Shown one piece after another: positions 63,116 to 64,000 of a DNA stretch of 64,000 bases. A program made the translations under genes and the position numbers. Each line of letters starts with the position of its first letter. Within the stretch, counting starts at the first letter, position 1. The notes under the pieces were generated by a model, which saw only the letters and a program-made list of their open reading frames with translations, ran no database searches and was not told where the DNA came from. Source of the stretch: Neorhizobium alkalisoli (GTDB lineage Bacteria > Pseudomonadota > Alphaproteobacteria > Rhizobiales > Rhizobiaceae); NCBI RefSeq assembly GCF_007829835.1, contig NZ_VIWP01000002.1:62001-126000 (forward strand), read 5' to 3'.

Positions 63116-64000
63116 ATGACAATCACCAATATCTGCGTTTACGGAGCGGGGGCGCTTGGCGGTGCCTTTGCGGCCAAGATTGCGGCAGCATCGAACGGGG
63201 CCAATGTCTCGGTCGTTGCGCGCGGCAGTCACCTGTCGGCGATCCGTGAAAACGGCCTTGCGGTGGTTTATGACCGGGATGGCCTGGAACCGGTCGCAGC
63301 GAAGGTCACGGCCACCGACGACCCCGCCTTACTGCCGAAACAGGACCTGATCATCACAGGCTTGAAAGGTCACCAGCTGAGTGCCGCAGCAGATGGCATC
63401 GCCTCCCTGCTGAAGCCCGGCACACGCGTGATGATGATCCTGAACGGCATTCCGTGGTGGTATTTCCATGGCGATACGGAAAGCGGTTTCGCCGGGCGCC
63501 AGCTTCCGGAGGTCGATCCGGATGGCCGCATCTGGGACCTGATCGGACCGGAGCGGGTGATCGGCTGCGTTGCCTATCAGGGCGCGGAAGTCATCGAGCC
63601 CGGCAAGATCCGCCTGACCGGCAAGGGACATTTCTACCTCGGCGAACCTTCCGGAGAAATGTCGGACGATCTCGCCGAAATTGCCGCCATTCTCGACCGG
63701 AGCGATCTCGAGGCGCGGCCGACGGCCCGTATCCGCGACGAGATCTGGGCCAAGCTGCGCGGCAATGCCGCCTTCAATCCGATCAGCGCTCTGACCAGAG
63801 CCCTGATGAACAACATGATGGCCAATCCCGAACTCGCGCAAATGGTGCGGCGGATCATGAACGAGGTGCAGGCCGTCGGCACCGCTCTCGGCTGCCGTTT
63901 TACCCGCTCGGCCGACGAACAATTTGCCAGCGCCAGCGGTTTTGGACCGGTCAGGACATCCATGCTGCAGGATCTTTTGGCCGGCAAGCAGCTGGAAATC
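63116..64000 (+). CDS. panE: Ketopantoate reductase family protein (cut by window end)
   Basis: The first 295 codons of a 2-dehydropantoate 2-reductase (ApbA/PanE) family protein. The NADPH-binding loop is VYGAGALGGAFAAKIA (about 7-22). The substrate region has QDLIITGLKGHQLSAAADGI and the conserved catalytic lysine in EIWAKLRGNAAFNPISALT (about 215-233). PanE makes pantoate for coenzyme A; rhizobial genomes often hold several paralogues, so the exact substrate is inferred. GAGG precedes the ATG at 63116. The 3' end lies outside the window. Confidence 0.88.
   Translation, partial: MTITNICVYGAGALGGAFAAKIAAASNGANVSVVARGSHLSAIRENGLAVVYDRDGLEPVAAKVTATDDPALLPKQDLIITGLKGHQLSAAADGIASLLKPGTRVMMILNGIPWWYFHGDTESGFAGRQLPEVDPDGRIWDLIGPERVIGCVAYQGAEVIEPGKIRLTGKGHFYLGEPSGEMSDDLAEIAAILDRSDLEARPTARIRDEIWAKLRGNAAFNPISALTRALMNNMMANPELAQMVRRIMNEVQAVGTALGCRFTRSADEQFASASGFGPVRTSMLQDLLAGKQLEI

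Overview
The window looks like chromosomal DNA of an alphaproteobacterium in the Rhizobiales, most likely the Rhizobiaceae. Coding density and GC content are high. The popZ-valS pair, DUF982, HlyU and ChrR-type proteins, a class II (B12-dependent) ribonucleotide reductase, an AldR/Ald pair, EcfG-like stress promoters and intergenic mosaic repeats of the rhizobial type all point there. I cannot name the genus or species from sequence alone. Three tRNA genes are present (Cys-GCA, Asn-GUU, Leu-UAA).

Layout. 1-3300: valS (5' part only), popZ, a PIMT-family methyltransferase and a small protein. 3.5-10.8 kb: tRNA-Cys, a DUF892 stress protein, many very small proteins (three of 28-34 residues that are single membrane helices), two DUF982 genes, tRNA-Asn, a Crp/Fnr regulator and a SAM methyltransferase; several of these have promoters resembling the EcfG general-stress consensus. 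11-16.3 kb: a ChrR-like cupin, then a cysteine/sulfur operon (cysK-alaX-sseA-GNAT-membrane protein). 16.4-27.9 kb: PadR regulator, ald/aldR, an EamA permease, TPR and PilZ proteins, a Tat-exported CpdB, PhzF, ZntB, DUF2087 and a LysR regulator divergent from azoR. 28.6-33.2 kb: a c-di-GMP operon headed by an ammonium transporter fused to PAS-GGDEF-EAL. 33.3-46.3 kb: HlyU, ilvA, tRNA-Leu, lipoproteins, wrbA, a CinA-type protein, UspA, AraC/EthD, an MHS permease, an MFS gene broken by an amber codon, and gpt. 47-51 kb: nrdJ behind a long leader with NrdR-box-like palindromes. 51.1-52.8 kb: an AT-rich islet with an unrecognised membrane protein and a BrnT toxin with an HTH antitoxin. 52.8-64 kb: another diguanylate cyclase, a DUF882 peptidase-like protein, a DUF2971 islet, a PheC-like binding protein, a LysR regulator, two small membrane proteins, an outer-membrane barrel, an acyltransferase and the start of a ketopantoate reductase gene.

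How the genes fit together. Most of the window is conserved core metabolism (valine charging, cysteine and thiosulfate handling, alanine catabolism, isoleucine precursor supply, purine salvage, dNTP synthesis). Between these lie accessory pieces: c-di-GMP enzymes (three GGDEF proteins plus PilZ), stress proteins, and two small AT-rich islets. Six copies of two short palindrome-rich intergenic repeats mark gene borders. The most unusual item is the Amt-PAS-GGDEF-EAL protein, which by its motifs could couple ammonium sensing to c-di-GMP turnover. The 51-52.8 kb islet is the best candidate for an undescribed accessory, possibly defensive, system.
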